DNA from: Acidobacteriota bacterium
GTDB lineage: Bacteria; Acidobacteriota; Thermoanaerobaculia; Multivoradales; Multivoraceae
Reading direction: 5' to 3'
DNA: 64,000 nt
NCBI GenBank assembly: GCA_028877275.1
Contig: JAPPFP010000024.1
Span: 80,359 to 144,358 of the forward strand
Shown: positions 51,339 to 61,321 of the stretch, one piece after another
Position numbering within the stretch: the stretch's first letter is position 1
Layout of the letters: each line of letters opens with the position of its first letter
Notes under the pieces: generated by a model
Seen by the model: only the letters and a program-made list of their open reading frames with translations
Told to the model about the DNA's origin: nothing
Database searches by the model: none
Made by a program: the position numbers and the translations under genes

Positions 51339-52715
51339 TCAGGGTGCGTCGTTGCCGCTCCCGGTTGCCGTTGCAGCTTCTTCGGATGCCGGTCCGAGCG
51401 CGAACAGGTGCTCGCTGCCCCGGATGTACAGGCGGTCGCCGACGATCGCCGGCGTCGCCCAGACCGACTCGCCGAGCGAGAAGCTGCCGAGCACCTCATG
51501 CTCCCGGCCGGCGCGGAAGAGCGCGGCGTCGCCATCGGTGTTGACCATCAGGATGCGGCCGCCGCCGCCGACCATGGAGGCGGAGTAGCGGCCGCGGATC
51601 GGCAGCCGGCCGCCTTCGTAGACGACTTCGCCGGTGCGCGCGTCGAGGCAGGTGATCACGCCGCCGTCGTTGGTCAAGTAGAGGAGCCCGTCGTAGAGCA
51701 GATTCGAGGGCACGTAGCCGGTGCCCTTGCGGTAGGTCCAGGCCCGTGCCTCGTTGCTGCCGGTCAGATCGCCGCGACTGTCGAGCGGGATGGCGAACGT
51801 GACCTTGCCCGGATAGCCGGAGGTGAACACCGCCAGGTCGTCGACAGTCATCGGGATGTGGATGGCGTTGTTCTGAAGGCCGGTGGCTCGCCAGAGTTCG
51901 CTGCCGTCCGCCGGGTTGTAGGCGATGACGTACTCGTAGCCGCTTGTCAGCAACTGCTTCTGCCCCTCGTGCTCGACCAGGACGGGCGTTGCCCAGCTTG
52001 CCTGCACCGGCCGGTCGTGCTTCCAGACCTCCTCGCCAGTGGCGGCATCGAGTGCGACGATGAAGGAGTCGTCGCCGCTGTCCTCGTCGGCCAGGATGAT
52101 GAGCAGGCCGTCGTGCAGCACCGGCGAGGTGCCGACGCCGAGGCCGACCGTCTTGATGTCGCCGATGTCGCGCTCCCAGACAGGCTCGCCGCCTACCGTG
52201 TACGCGTAGACGCCCTCGGAACCGAAGTAGGCGTAGACCCGCTCGCCGTCGGTGACCGGGGTGGGCGACGCGTAGGACGACGCGGAGTGGCGGTCGTCGT
52301 AGACGCGTCCGGCGTAGGCCGTGCGGGACCAGAGCAGGTCGCCCTGGTCGGCGTCCAGGGCGATCACCCTCATCGTGTGGTGGCGGTTTCCGTCGACCGC
52401 CTGCGGATGGCGAAATGGCTGACCGCCGAACGTGTGCTCGGGTGGCCCGGCTCCGGGAATCACGTCGCCCACGATCGCGGTGGTCAGGAACACCTTGCCG
52501 TCCGAGACCACGGGCGACGAGTGGCCGCGGCCCTCGATCTTCGCCTTCCAGAGCAGGTGACGGTCAAGGTCGAGGTCGGCCGCCGGGCCGGGACCGGAGC
52601 GGGCGATGCCGCTGCCGTCGGCGCCGCGGAAGCCGGGCCAGTCGTTGGCGTCGGCCGCAAGAGCGGGCGCGACGGCGAAGGTTGTGGCGAGGAGATAGTG
52701 GAGGCTTTTCGACAC
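51339..52715 (-). CDS. Secreted PQQ-like beta-propeller protein
   Basis: 458 aa from a GTG with AGGAG 6 nt upstream. Signal peptide ends ALAA. The body is a run of PQQ-binding-like propeller strands: GDLLWSRTAYAGRVYD, AATGEEVWKHDRP, ADGSELWRATGL and RTGEVVYEGGR. PQQ-cofactor dehydrogenase catalytic residues are not evident, so it may be a WD-type scaffold or outer-membrane BamB-like assembly protein. Lies 17 nt downstream of the tricorn protease gene, perhaps co-transcribed. Confidence 0.78.
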   Translation of the reverse strand: MSKSLHYLLATTFAVAPALAADANDWPGFRGADGSGIARSGPGPAADLDLDRHLLWKAKIEGRGHSSPVVSDGKVFLTTAIVGDVIPGAGPPEHTFGGQPFRHPQAVDGNRHHTMRVIALDADQGDLLWSRTAYAGRVYDDRHSASSYASPTPVTDGERVYAYFGSEGVYAYTVGGEPVWERDIGDIKTVGLGVGTSPVLHDGLLIILADEDSGDDSFIVALDAATGEEVWKHDRPVQASWATPVLVEHEGQKQLLTSGYEYVIAYNPADGSELWRATGLQNNAIHIPMTVDDLAVFTSGYPGKVTFAIPLDSRGDLTGSNEARAWTYRKGTGYVPSNLLYDGLLYLTNDGGVITCLDARTGEVVYEGGRLPIRGRYSASMVGGGGRILMVNTDGDAALFRAGREHEVLGSFSLGESVWATPAIVGDRLYIRGSEHLFALGPASEEAATATGSGNDAP

Positions 52716-52732
52716 GGGATTCTCCTGGGATG

Positions 52733-55700
52733 CTACGGGGTCTTGATCGGGTCGGCGGGGCGGCCGGGCAGCGTGCGCGGATCGTCCGCGAGCTTCTCGA
52801 GCAGGAGTTCGACGGCTTTCGCGAGCTGCGGGTCCCGCCCTTCGAGAATGTCCCGGGGCAGGTTCGTGACCTCGATGTCCGGGTCGACGCCGTATCCCTC
52901 GATCACCCAGTTGCCCTCCGGGTCGGCGGAGCCGGCCTCGGGCACGTTGACCGAGCCGCCGTCGATCAGCGGCGCCCGGCCGTAGATGCCGACGACGCCG
53001 CCCCAGCTCCGCTTGCCGACGATGGGACCCAGTCCCGCGCGGCGGAACTGGTACGCGAACTGGTCGCCGTCCGAGGCGGTGTCCTCGTCGATCACGCACA
53101 CGAGGTGCCCGTGGAAGACGCCGCCGGGCGACGTGTCGACGGAGTCCCGGTTGCGCTCGAAGTCGAGCATCAGCGTCTCGCGGCGCAGGCGCTCGATGAT
53201 CATCGGCGACACGTTGCCGCCGCCGTTCGAGCGGACGTCGACGACCATGGCGTCCTTGCGGACCTGGCCGTAGTACCACTTGATCCACTCCCGGATGCCG
53301 CTCGCCGACATGTCGGGGATGTGCAGGTAGCCGATCCGGCCGCCGCCGAGCTCCTCGACGATCCCGCGGCTCCGTTCGGTCCAGGCGAGGTAGATCAACG
53401 CGTCCTCGCTCGCGATCGGATCGACGAGGACGTTCCTCGCCTCGCCACGGTCGGCGCTCGAACCGACGGTCAGCTCCAGCGGTCCCCGCCCGGCCTCGCG
53501 CAGGAGCTGGAACGGGTTCGTGTCCGGGGTCAGCTCGCGGCCCTGGATCGCGAACACGTAGTCGCCCGCATCGATGCCGACGCCGATCTCGGTGAGCGGC
53601 GAGCGGTAGCGGGGCTCCTCGTTCTGACCCTCGAAGATGCGGGCGATCCGGTAGCGGCCGGCGTCCTCGTCGAGCTCGAAGCGGGCGCCGAGCAGGGCGG
53701 CGCGCGGCCGGTCCGGAGCCTCGTAGTCGCCGCCGCTGACGTAGGCGTGGGAGACGTTGAGCTCAGCGACCATCTCGCTCATCAGGTAGTTCAGGTCGCT
53801 GCGGTGGCCGACGTGGGCGAGCAGCGGGCGGTACTGCTCGCGCAGCGCCTCCCAGTCGTAGCCGTGCATGTTCGGGGCGTAGAAGAAGTCCCGGAACCGC
53901 CGCCAGACTTCGTCGAAGATCTGGGCCCACTCGTCGGCCGGCACCCGGTCGACGGTCAGGCTGGCGAGGGAGAGGGTCTTCGCCTCGCCGCCGCCGACGT
54001 CGAGCAGCCGGAAGCTGCCGCGCTCGCTGACGAGGAGTTTCCTGCCGTCGCCTGAAAGGACCAGGCCGCCGATGCCCTTGGCCAGGCTCTTGCTCTCGCG
54101 CTCCTTCAGGTCGTAGGAGAAGACCTCGGTCTGCACGTCGGAGGATCGACCCAGGTAGCCGGCGCCGCCGCGGACGTAGAGCAGCTTGCCTTCGGCCGCG
54201 CCCAGGCCGAAGTAGTTGTCCGCGTCGACCGGGACGCGGGCGACGCGCCCTGCCAGACCGTCGAGATCGATCCGGTCGCGGTCCTTCCCCTCTTCGTCGT
54301 TGCTGCTGTCACCGTCGTCGTCGCTCTCTTGCTCCTCGCCTTTCGCGTCGCCCTCCTCACCCTCGGCGTCGCCGTCTTCGTCCTCTTCCTCGATCTCGAC
54401 CTCGTCGCTTCGCGGCGGGAAGGGATGGGGCGTGTCCTCGCGCAGGGCGAGCGCGTAGATGTACGTCTCGCGGTCGGCGGCATAGTTGTACTCGAAGCTG
54501 CCGATCTGGGGCTGGAACTGACGGTCGGAGAGGAAGAAGAGATAGTCGCCGCCCGGGGCGAAGACGGGGAAGAAGTCGTTCCACATCTCGGACGTCACCC
54601 GGGTGAGCGTCCGGCTCTCGACCTCGAACAGGTGGATCGAGCCGAACGTGTTCTCGTCGCCGAGTCCGACCGCCAGGTAGTCCCCGTTCGGCGACCAGTC
54701 GTAGCTGGTGCCGAAGGGGCGGGAGTCGTCGGCGACCTCGATGATCTCGCGTGGCCCGGTCGCCGCGCCTTCGCCGCTCCGGTGGCTCGCGTCAACGATG
54801 CCGAGCCGCCCCTGCTGGTCGATGAAGGCGATCCGTTCGCTGCCGGGCGACCACAGGAGGTTGTTGTAGTGGCGTCCGACGCTGCCCTCGGTGAGTTGCA
54901 CCGGTTCGCCGCTGCCGTCCTGGTCGACGACCCAGATCTCGGTCTCGCCGCTGCGATCGGAGGTGAAGGCGATCCGCCGGCCATCGGGCGCCCAGGCAGG
55001 ATCGCGGTCGTTGGCGCCGGAGCTGTGGGTCAGGTTGCGGGTCGGTCCGTGCTCGATCGGCACGCTGAAGATGTCGCCGCGGGCGGAGAATGCCGCCCGC
55101 TTCGCCTTCGGGCTGAGGGAGTAGCCGGAAACCCGGTTGGCGGCGGAGACCCGGCTGGGCCGGCGGGCGAGCTGGTCCGTGGGCACGTGGATCGGGACCG
55201 GCCGCGCGCTGCCGGAGGCGAGGTCGAAGACCTCCAGCGAGCCGGCCTTCTCGTAGACGATGCGCCGGTTCGCCTTGTCGGCGCTGGGCCAGCGCACGTC
55301 CCACCGGTCTTCGTCGGTGAGTTGCTCGATGTCGCCTGAGGCCGTGTCGTAGGCGTAGAGGTTCAGCGTGCCGTCGCGGTCGGACGAGAAGTAGATCGTG
55401 TCGCCGATCCACATCGGGTCGCGGTCGGAGCGCTTGTGGTCTGTCACCTGGATGGACTCCAGGCTGTCGATGTCGAGGATCCAGAGGTCCTGCGCCCAGC
55501 CGCCCTCGTAGCGCTTCCAGTGCCGGAAGTCCCGGGTCACCGGCGAGTAGACGACACGCTTGCCGTCCGGCGAGAGGTCGCCGCCGCCCGACTCGGGCAT
55601 TGGCAGCGCCCGCGGCAGGCCGCCGGAGACGTCGACCAGGAACAGCTTCGTATCGCCCAGGTCCCAGCCGTCGCGCAACGAACGGAACAGGACCTCCGAG

Positions 55701-56116
55701 CCGTCCGGCGACCAGCCGTAGACCTGGTAGTCGTAGCCCCAGCGTGGCGCCAGCGGCCCGGCGGCCGGGTAGAAGGTCAGTTGTCGCGGCGCGCCGCCGG
55801 CCGCCGGCACGATGTAGACCTGCTCGTCGCCGTCGTACTGGCCGGTGAAGGCGATCCACTGGCCGTCGGGCGAGAACTTGGCGAACAGCTCCAGCCCCGG
55901 GTGCGACGTGAGGCGGGTCGCCGTGCCGCCGGCGGCAGGTGCGAGCCAGATGTCGCCGGCGTACGTGAACGCGATCCGGTCGCCCGAGAGATCGGGGAAG
56001 CGCAGGAGCCTGGTCGGCTCGCCGGTCTGGGCGAGGCCTGGCAGCGGGATGGCGGAGAGCGCGAGCAGAGCGAAGCCGCATCGCATCGCGCGCTGGATCT
56101 GACGGGTGACGGTCAT
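52733..56116 (-). CDS. Tricorn-like protease
   Basis: 1127 aa from the ATG with GGAGG upstream. Signal peptide to about residue 30. Two WD/TolB-type beta-propellers (about 35-680) are followed by an acidic low-complexity linker within the second, then the C1, PDZ and C2 core. The catalytic pieces are visible: [11 protein letters not shown] (Ser-His), a PDZ-like [12 protein letters not shown] and TASDGDQF with the nucleophile Ser. Tricorn protease trims peptides downstream of the proteasome. Here the signal peptide suggests an extracytoplasmic form. Full length for the family. Confidence 0.9.
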   Translation of the reverse strand: MTVTRQIQRAMRCGFALLALSAIPLPGLAQTGEPTRLLRFPDLSGDRIAFTYAGDIWLAPAAGGTATRLTSHPGLELFAKFSPDGQWIAFTGQYDGDEQVYIVPAAGGAPRQLTFYPAAGPLAPRWGYDYQVYGWSPDGSEVLFRSLRDGWDLGDTKLFLVDVSGGLPRALPMPESGGGDLSPDGKRVVYSPVTRDFRHWKRYEGGWAQDLWILDIDSLESIQVTDHKRSDRDPMWIGDTIYFSSDRDGTLNLYAYDTASGDIEQLTDEDRWDVRWPSADKANRRIVYEKAGSLEVFDLASGSARPVPIHVPTDQLARRPSRVSAANRVSGYSLSPKAKRAAFSARGDIFSVPIEHGPTRNLTHSSGANDRDPAWAPDGRRIAFTSDRSGETEIWVVDQDGSGEPVQLTEGSVGRHYNNLLWSPGSERIAFIDQQGRLGIVDASHRSGEGAATGPREIIEVADDSRPFGTSYDWSPNGDYLAVGLGDENTFGSIHLFEVESRTLTRVTSEMWNDFFPVFAPGGDYLFFLSDRQFQPQIGSFEYNYAADRETYIYALALREDTPHPFPPRSDEVEIEEEDEDGDAEGEEGDAKGEEQESDDDGDSSNDEEGKDRDRIDLDGLAGRVARVPVDADNYFGLGAAEGKLLYVRGGAGYLGRSSDVQTEVFSYDLKERESKSLAKGIGGLVLSGDGRKLLVSERGSFRLLDVGGGEAKTLSLASLTVDRVPADEWAQIFDEVWRRFRDFFYAPNMHGYDWEALREQYRPLLAHVGHRSDLNYLMSEMVAELNVSHAYVSGGDYEAPDRPRAALLGARFELDEDAGRYRIARIFEGQNEEPRYRSPLTEIGVGIDAGDYVFAIQGRELTPDTNPFQLLREAGRGPLELTVGSSADRGEARNVLVDPIASEDALIYLAWTERSRGIVEELGGGRIGYLHIPDMSASGIREWIKWYYGQVRKDAMVVDVRSNGGGNVSPMIIERLRRETLMLDFERNRDSVDTSPGGVFHGHLVCVIDEDTASDGDQFAYQFRRAGLGPIVGKRSWGGVVGIYGRAPLIDGGSVNVPEAGSADPEGNWVIEGYGVDPDIEVTNLPRDILEGRDPQLAKAVELLLEKLADDPRTLPGRPADPIKTP
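54270..54410 (-). repeat. Acidic low-complexity tract in tricorn-like protease
   Basis: Encodes an Asp/Glu/Gly-rich linker ([11 protein letters not shown] and [15 protein letters not shown]) between propeller parts; a coding simple repeat that is likely flexible or calcium-binding. Confidence 0.55.
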
Positions 56117-56314
56117 GGGAACCTCCGGTCGCGGCGTCGTTCCGGGGCGAACAGCGCCGCGGCATTGTCTCACGTTCGAGGAGGGCGCTTTGGGGCTCGC
56201 TGCTTCGGGTAAGCTGCCGCCGCTTCGCCCAGCCGAGGTACGGGATTCGGAGGGGCGGGTTGCACGAACGGACGACAGCGCCGGCTGCTGGCCGGCCCCG
56301 GGGGGAGCGGCAGC

Positions 56315-57886
56315 ATGAGTGGGATCGAAATCACCGGACCGCGCGACTTCGAGGCGGCGGAGCACATTCTGACCCCGGAGGCGCTGGAGTTCACGGCGGA
56401 ACTCTGCCGCCGGTTCGAGGAGCGGCGCACCGCCCTTCTGGAAGACCGCGTGGAACGCCACGCCCGCATTCAGGCCGGCGAGGATCCGACGTTCCCGCCC
56501 GAGACGCAGGAAGTCCGGAACGGCGACTGGAAGGTCGCGCCCACGCCCGCGGACCTGAACTGCCGCTGGGCCGAGATCACGGGGCCGGTCGACCGCAAGA
56601 TGATGATCAACGCCTTGAACTCGGGCGCCAAGGTGTTCATGGCCGACATCGAGGACGCGCTCAGCCCGAGCTGGCGCAACGTGATCGAGGGCCAGCAGAA
56701 CCTGTACGACGCGGTGCGGCGCCAACTGGAGTTCACGAACCCGGGGAACGGCAAGGAGTACCGGCTGAAGGACGAGATCGCGACCCTGCTGGTGCGTCCG
56801 CGCGGCTGGCATCTCGTCGAGAAGAACGCGCTGATCGACGGTAGCCCCGTCTCGGCCGGCGTCTTCGACTTCGCGCTCTTCTTCTTCCACAATGCGCGGG
56901 AGGCCCTCAGCCGCGGAAGCGGGCCGTACTTCTACCTGCCGAAGCTGGAGAATCGCCACGAGGCGCGGCTCTGGAACGACATCTTCGTCGCCGCCCAGGA
57001 CGCGCTCGGCGTGCCGCAGGGCAGTGTCCGCGCCACGGTGCTGATCGAGACGATCCTCGCCGCCTTCGAGATGGAGGAGATCCTCTACGAGCTGCGCGAC
57101 CACTCGGCCGGCCTGAACGCCGGGCGCTGGGACTACATCTTCAGCGCGATCAAGAAGTTCGCGTTCCGGGAGGACCTCGTGCTGCCGGACCGCGGCCAGA
57201 TCACGATGACGGTTCCCTTCATGCGCTCCTACACGGAGCTCCTGGTTCGCACCTGCCACAGCCGCGGCGCCCACGCTATCGGGGGCATGGCCGCCTTCAT
57301 CCCCAGCCGGCGCGACCCGGAGGTCAACGCGACGGCACTCAGCGCGGTCCGGGCCGACAAGGAGCGCGAGGCAGGCGACGGCTTCGACGGCAGTTGGGTT
57401 GCCCATCCGGATCTCGTGCTGATCGCCCTGGAGGTCTTCAGCACGAAGATGGAGGGCCGCCCGAACCAGAAGGAGCGGCTCCGCGAGGACGTCTCGATCG
57501 AGCCGGGCAGCCTGATCGATCTCTCCGTCCCCGGCGGTTCGCTGACCGAGCAGGGTCTGCGCAACAACGTCTCGGTCGGGCTCCAGTACCTGAACTCCTG
57601 GCTCAACGGCAACGGCGCGGCGGCGATCAACAACCTGATGGAAGACGCGGCAACCGCCGAGATCGCGCGCGCCCAGCTCTGGCAGTGGGTTCACCGCAAC
57701 GCGCGAATGGACAACGGCGAGCAGGTCACGGCCGAGCTCTACGAGCAGGTGCGGGACGAGGAACTGCGCCAGCTCGGTGGCCGCGACGCGAGCCGCTACG
57801 GCCTCGCGGTGGAACTGCTCGACGACCTGGTTCTCGGCTCCGAGTTCCAGGAGTTCCTGACCCTGCAGGCCTACCAGCACATCTGA
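56315..57886 (+). CDS. aceB: Malate synthase A
   Basis: 523 aa. The signature [17 protein letters not shown] and the [18 protein letters not shown] and [10 protein letters not shown] stretches match malate synthase A. It condenses glyoxylate with acetyl-CoA to give malate. It is 24 nt from the glycolate oxidase iron-sulfur gene, so glyoxylate from glycolate could be consumed here. Isocitrate lyase is not in the window. The ATG follows a GGGGGGAG element. Divergent from the tricorn gene across 198 nt. Confidence 0.93.
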   Translation: MSGIEITGPRDFEAAEHILTPEALEFTAELCRRFEERRTALLEDRVERHARIQAGEDPTFPPETQEVRNGDWKVAPTPADLNCRWAEITGPVDRKMMINALNSGAKVFMADIEDALSPSWRNVIEGQQNLYDAVRRQLEFTNPGNGKEYRLKDEIATLLVRPRGWHLVEKNALIDGSPVSAGVFDFALFFFHNAREALSRGSGPYFYLPKLENRHEARLWNDIFVAAQDALGVPQGSVRATVLIETILAAFEMEEILYELRDHSAGLNAGRWDYIFSAIKKFAFREDLVLPDRGQITMTVPFMRSYTELLVRTCHSRGAHAIGGMAAFIPSRRDPEVNATALSAVRADKEREAGDGFDGSWVAHPDLVLIALEVFSTKMEGRPNQKERLREDVSIEPGSLIDLSVPGGSLTEQGLRNNVSVGLQYLNSWLNGNGAAAINNLMEDAATAEIARAQLWQWVHRNARMDNGEQVTAELYEQVRDEELRQLGGRDASRYGLAVELLDDLVLGSEFQEFLTLQAYQHI

Positions 57887-57896
57887 TTCGCTGCGC

Positions 57897-57902
57897 TACG
57901 CT
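57897..57902 (+). promoter_or_regulatory. Putative -10 box before glcF
   Basis: TACGCT ends 7 nt before the ATG and no Shine-Dalgarno lies between. It may allow glcF to be transcribed apart from malate synthase. Confidence 0.35.
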
Positions 57903-57909
57903 CGCGGCG

Positions 57910-59214
57910 ATGCAGCACGCGATCGAACTGGACGCGCTGCGAACGGAGGTCGGCGCCGCGGCCGGGCCGATGGCGAACGCGGTTTCGGCCTGCGTCCACT
58001 GCGGCTTCTGCCTGCCGGCGTGCCCGACCTACATCGAGCTGGGTGAGGAGATGGACTCGCCGCGCGGGCGCATCGTGCTGATGAAGGAGGTCCTCGAGGG
58101 CGGCCTTGGTCTGGAAGAGGCGCTGGACCACATCGATCCATGCCTCGGTTGCATGTCCTGCGTGACCGCGTGCCCGTCGGGTGTCGAGTACGGCGAACTG
58201 CTGATGCCCTTCCGCGAGCTGGCCGAGGGCGGCCGCAGCCGGTCGTGGCTCGACCGCTCCTGGCGCGGATTGATGCTCGACACGCTGGCAAGTCCGTCCA
58301 GGCTTCGCTGGATGCTGCGGCTCGGCCGATTGGCGGCGCCGATTCGGAGGTTCCTGCCGGCGCGGCTGGCGGCGCCTCTTGGTTTGTTGCCCCAGGCGCC
58401 TGACCGCGCGGACGTCGAGTTCGGCACGTTTCCGGCGGTGGGCGAGCGGCGCGCGCGAGTGGCTCTTCTCGCCGGCTGCGCTCAGCAGGTGCTGGCGCCC
58501 CGCATCCACCGGGCGACGATCGAGGTGTTGACCCGCAGTGGAGTCGAAGTCGTCGTTCCGAAGGAGGAGAGTTGCTGTGGTTCGCTGGCCTTTCACGCCG
58601 GCGATGCCCCGCGCGCGAGGGCCGCGGCCGGCGCTCTGCTCCGCGTGCTCGGACCGGCGGGGCTCCTGCCGGACGTCGATGCGTTGTTGACCAACGCCGC
58701 CGGCTGCGGCTCCGGCCTCAAGGAGTACGGTCTGCTGTTCGCGGGACTGCCCGAAGAAGGGGCGGCGCGGGCCCTGGCGGCGAAGGTGCGCGACGTCTCC
58801 ACGTTCCTGGCCGCGCTCGATGCGCCCGCGCCGCCGCCGCTGGCGCAACCCCTGCGGGTCGTCTACCACGACGCCTGCCATCTCGCTCACGCCCAGCGGG
58901 AGCGGACGGCGCCCCGTCGATTGCTCGCCCAGGTCCGGGGCGTGACCCTGGTCGAGCCGCGCGACTGGCAGATCTGCTGCGGTTCGGCGGGGATCTACAA
59001 CCTGGAGGAGCCCGAACTCGCGGCCCGCCTGGGAGAGAGGAAGGCGAAAGCGTTGCTCGAAGGCGAGCCGGACGTGATCGCGACCGGCAACATCGGCTGC
59101 CTCACCCAGATCGAGAGCCACCTCCGGCGCCTGGACAGTTCGATCCCCGTGCGCCACACGATGGAGATCCTGGCCTCCGCACATGGCGCGGGTTATCCTG
59201 CGCCCGCTCGTTGA
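57910..59214 (+). CDS. glcF: Glycolate oxidase iron-sulfur subunit
   Basis: 434 aa. Two 4Fe-4S clusters are supplied by CVHCGFCLPACP (about residues 29-40) and CLGCMSCVTACP (about 79-90). Two CCG domains follow with SCCGSLAFHAGD and CCGSAGIYNLEE. It passes electrons from the flavin subunits (GlcD/GlcE) of glycolate oxidase toward the quinone pool. The D and E genes are not in this window. The pairing with malate synthase fits glycolate-to-malate use. Confidence 0.92.
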   Translation: MQHAIELDALRTEVGAAAGPMANAVSACVHCGFCLPACPTYIELGEEMDSPRGRIVLMKEVLEGGLGLEEALDHIDPCLGCMSCVTACPSGVEYGELLMPFRELAEGGRSRSWLDRSWRGLMLDTLASPSRLRWMLRLGRLAAPIRRFLPARLAAPLGLLPQAPDRADVEFGTFPAVGERRARVALLAGCAQQVLAPRIHRATIEVLTRSGVEVVVPKEESCCGSLAFHAGDAPRARAAAGALLRVLGPAGLLPDVDALLTNAAGCGSGLKEYGLLFAGLPEEGAARALAAKVRDVSTFLAALDAPAPPPLAQPLRVVYHDACHLAHAQRERTAPRRLLAQVRGVTLVEPRDWQICCGSAGIYNLEEPELAARLGERKAKALLEGEPDVIATGNIGCLTQIESHLRRLDSSIPVRHTMEILASAHGAGYPAPAR

Positions 59215-59251
59215 CCGCTTCTTCTTACCCTCTCACTACCTTCAGACCCGG

Positions 59252-60283
59252 ATGACGACAACGACTCGCATTGGAATCCAGGGCTTCGGTTTGCTCGGCC
59301 GGAGCCTGTTTCGCCTTTCCCTGGACCGGCCCGAGATCGAGATCGGGGCCGTGGCCGAGACCGCCGACCCGGAGATGCTCCGCTACCTCCTGCGGTTCTC
59401 GACCCTGCCGTGGCGATCCGACGGTGACGTGACGCTGGACGACGGCAGCCTGAGCGTCAACGGCTTCAGCGCTCCGGTGGTTCGTGCCGGGGCTGCCGGG
59501 GAGGCGCCCTGGGGCGACCTTGGCGTCACCACGGTCGTCGACTTCCGTGACAGTCAGCCGACGCGGAGGGAACTGGAGGGGCATCTCGCGGCCGGCGCCG
59601 AGCGGGTCGTGCTGTGCGCCCCGCCGGGCGGGGAGCTGGACCGGACCGTCGTGGTCGGCCTGAACGAGGACCGGATCGAGACGTCCGACCGGATCGTGTC
59701 CGCCGGTTCGTTCACCGCGCACTGCGCCGGGCCGCTGCTGCGCATCCTCGATGGGGCCTTCGGCGTTGAACAGGCGTTCATCAGCTCCGTCCGCGCCTAC
59801 GGGGCCGGTTCGAGACTGGCCGACGTGCCCGCGCCGGAGCCGCGCAAGGGCCGGGCCGCGGGCGAGAACATCATTCCCGCCGCGACGGGAGCGGCCGAAG
59901 AACTTGCGACCGTGTTGCCCGAGTTGGACGGGAAGCTCTCGGCCTCGGCGATGGACGTGCCGGTGTCGAACGGCTCTGTCGTCGACCTGGTCTGCTGGCA
60001 CCGCGACGCCGTGACGGTCGACTCGGTCAACGATGTGGTGGCGGCCGCCGCCGGTGGCGACTGGAACGGCCGGCTGCGCTTCGAGCGCGAGGCGATCGTT
60101 TCAGCCGACACCGCGGGCAGTCGGGCCACCTGCATCTTCGACTCTCAGGCGACGATGACCCTGGGCGAACGCGTGTCGAAGACGATCGCCTGGTTCGACA
60201 ACGGCTGGGGCTACCTGCACCGGCTACTGGAGCTTGTCGTCGCGCTTGAAGAAGCGGCCGGCGCGGAAGGAGGCGCCTCGTGA
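59252..60283 (+). CDS. GAPDH-like protein lacking catalytic residues
   Basis: 343 aa. It keeps the NAD-binding start (RIGIQGFGLLGRSLFRL) and the C-terminal SKTIAWFDNGWGY. The catalytic Cys of SNASCTTNCLAP is Phe here (SAGSFTAHCAGP), and the catalytic His of TVHAYTNGQ is Arg (SVRAYGAGS). It therefore cannot perform normal GAPDH chemistry. It overlaps the true GAPDH by 4 nt, so it may be a regulatory or structural partner. The ATG is chosen because the mature start of the family is there; TACCTT ends 9 nt upstream. Confidence 0.85.
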   Translation: MTTTTRIGIQGFGLLGRSLFRLSLDRPEIEIGAVAETADPEMLRYLLRFSTLPWRSDGDVTLDDGSLSVNGFSAPVVRAGAAGEAPWGDLGVTTVVDFRDSQPTRRELEGHLAAGAERVVLCAPPGGELDRTVVVGLNEDRIETSDRIVSAGSFTAHCAGPLLRILDGAFGVEQAFISSVRAYGAGSRLADVPAPEPRKGRAAGENIIPAATGAAEELATVLPELDGKLSASAMDVPVSNGSVVDLVCWHRDAVTVDSVNDVVAAAAGGDWNGRLRFEREAIVSADTAGSRATCIFDSQATMTLGERVSKTIAWFDNGWGYLHRLLELVVALEEAAGAEGGAS

Positions 60284-61296
60284 TCCGCGTCGGCATCAAC
60301 GGGTTCGGCCGGATCGGCCGCAGCGTGTTTCGCATCCTCGCCGGCCGGCCGAATGTCGAGGTCGTCGGCATCAACGATCTGTTCGAAGCGGACCGCCTCG
60401 CCTATCTGCTGCGTTACGACACGGTGCAGGGCGTCTTCGATCAGCCGGTCGACGTGACCGGCAACGGCCTGCGGGTCGGCGGCCGGGACATCCGGCTCTC
60501 GGCGGAGCGGGATCCGTCCAGGCTGCCCTGGAACGATCTCGGCGTCGGCATCGCGGTCGAGTCGACCGGCGTCTTCCGGACGCGCGCCCAGGTTGCGCAG
60601 CATCTCGAAGCCGGCGCTCCGCGCGTGGTCCTCACGGTGCCCGCCAAGGACGAGATCGACGCCATGATCGTGCTCGGCGTCAACGACGGGGATCTCGGTC
60701 CGGAACATCGTGTCGTGTCGAACGCCTCCTGCACGACGAATTGCCTGGCGCCGCTGGCGAAGACTCTCGACGACGCGTTCGGCTTCGAGGAGGGATTCAT
60801 CACCACGGTTCACGCCTACACGAACGGTCAGCGCCTGGTCGATTCGCCGCACAGCGACCCGCGCCGCAGCCGCTCGGCGACCGCCAACATCATCCCGACG
60901 ACGACCGGCGCCGCGCGCGCGGTCGGCAAGGTGTTGCCGCACCTGAACGGCAAACTCGACGGCATGGCGATGCGGGTGCCGGTGGCGGACGGCTCGATCG
61001 TCGACCTGACTTGCCGGCTGCGCGGCGCCCCGAGCGCCGGGGACGTCAACGCGGCGGCTGAGGCGGCAGCGCAGTCGAACCTGGCCGGGATCCTCGAGTA
61101 CTCGGAGGATCCCCTGGTTTCGAGCGACATTCTCGGCAACCCTCACTCGTCGATCTTCGACGCGCCCCTGACCCGGGTCAGCCCGGCCGAGGGCGGTGGC
61201 GTGTACGCCCGCGTCGTGTCGTGGTATGACAACGAATGGGGCTACTCGAACCGGGTCGCGGATCTGATCGAGCGGCTGGCGCAGTTCGAGTCCTGA
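60280..61296 (+). CDS. gap: Glyceraldehyde-3-phosphate dehydrogenase
   Basis: 338 aa from a GTG with GGAAGGAGG upstream, overlapping the pseudoenzyme by 4 nt. The NAD site GINGFGRIGRSVFR, active-site SNASCTTNCLAP (Cys) and TVHAYTNGQ (His) are intact. It oxidises glyceraldehyde-3-phosphate to 1,3-bisphosphoglycerate with NAD. The tandem with the catalytically dead copy is unusual. Pyruvate kinase follows 25 nt later, so it is a glycolytic unit. Confidence 0.95.
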   Translation: MIRVGINGFGRIGRSVFRILAGRPNVEVVGINDLFEADRLAYLLRYDTVQGVFDQPVDVTGNGLRVGGRDIRLSAERDPSRLPWNDLGVGIAVESTGVFRTRAQVAQHLEAGAPRVVLTVPAKDEIDAMIVLGVNDGDLGPEHRVVSNASCTTNCLAPLAKTLDDAFGFEEGFITTVHAYTNGQRLVDSPHSDPRRSRSATANIIPTTTGAARAVGKVLPHLNGKLDGMAMRVPVADGSIVDLTCRLRGAPSAGDVNAAAEAAAQSNLAGILEYSEDPLVSSDILGNPHSSIFDAPLTRVSPAEGGGVYARVVSWYDNEWGYSNRVADLIERLAQFES

Positions 61297-61321
61297 ACCG
61301 GCAGAACAGGAGGTCTGGATC

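Noticed and set aside
56117..57880. N-terminal extension of the tricorn frame
   Set aside because: Antisense to malate synthase. The protein begins with a good signal peptide and GGAGG at 56116.
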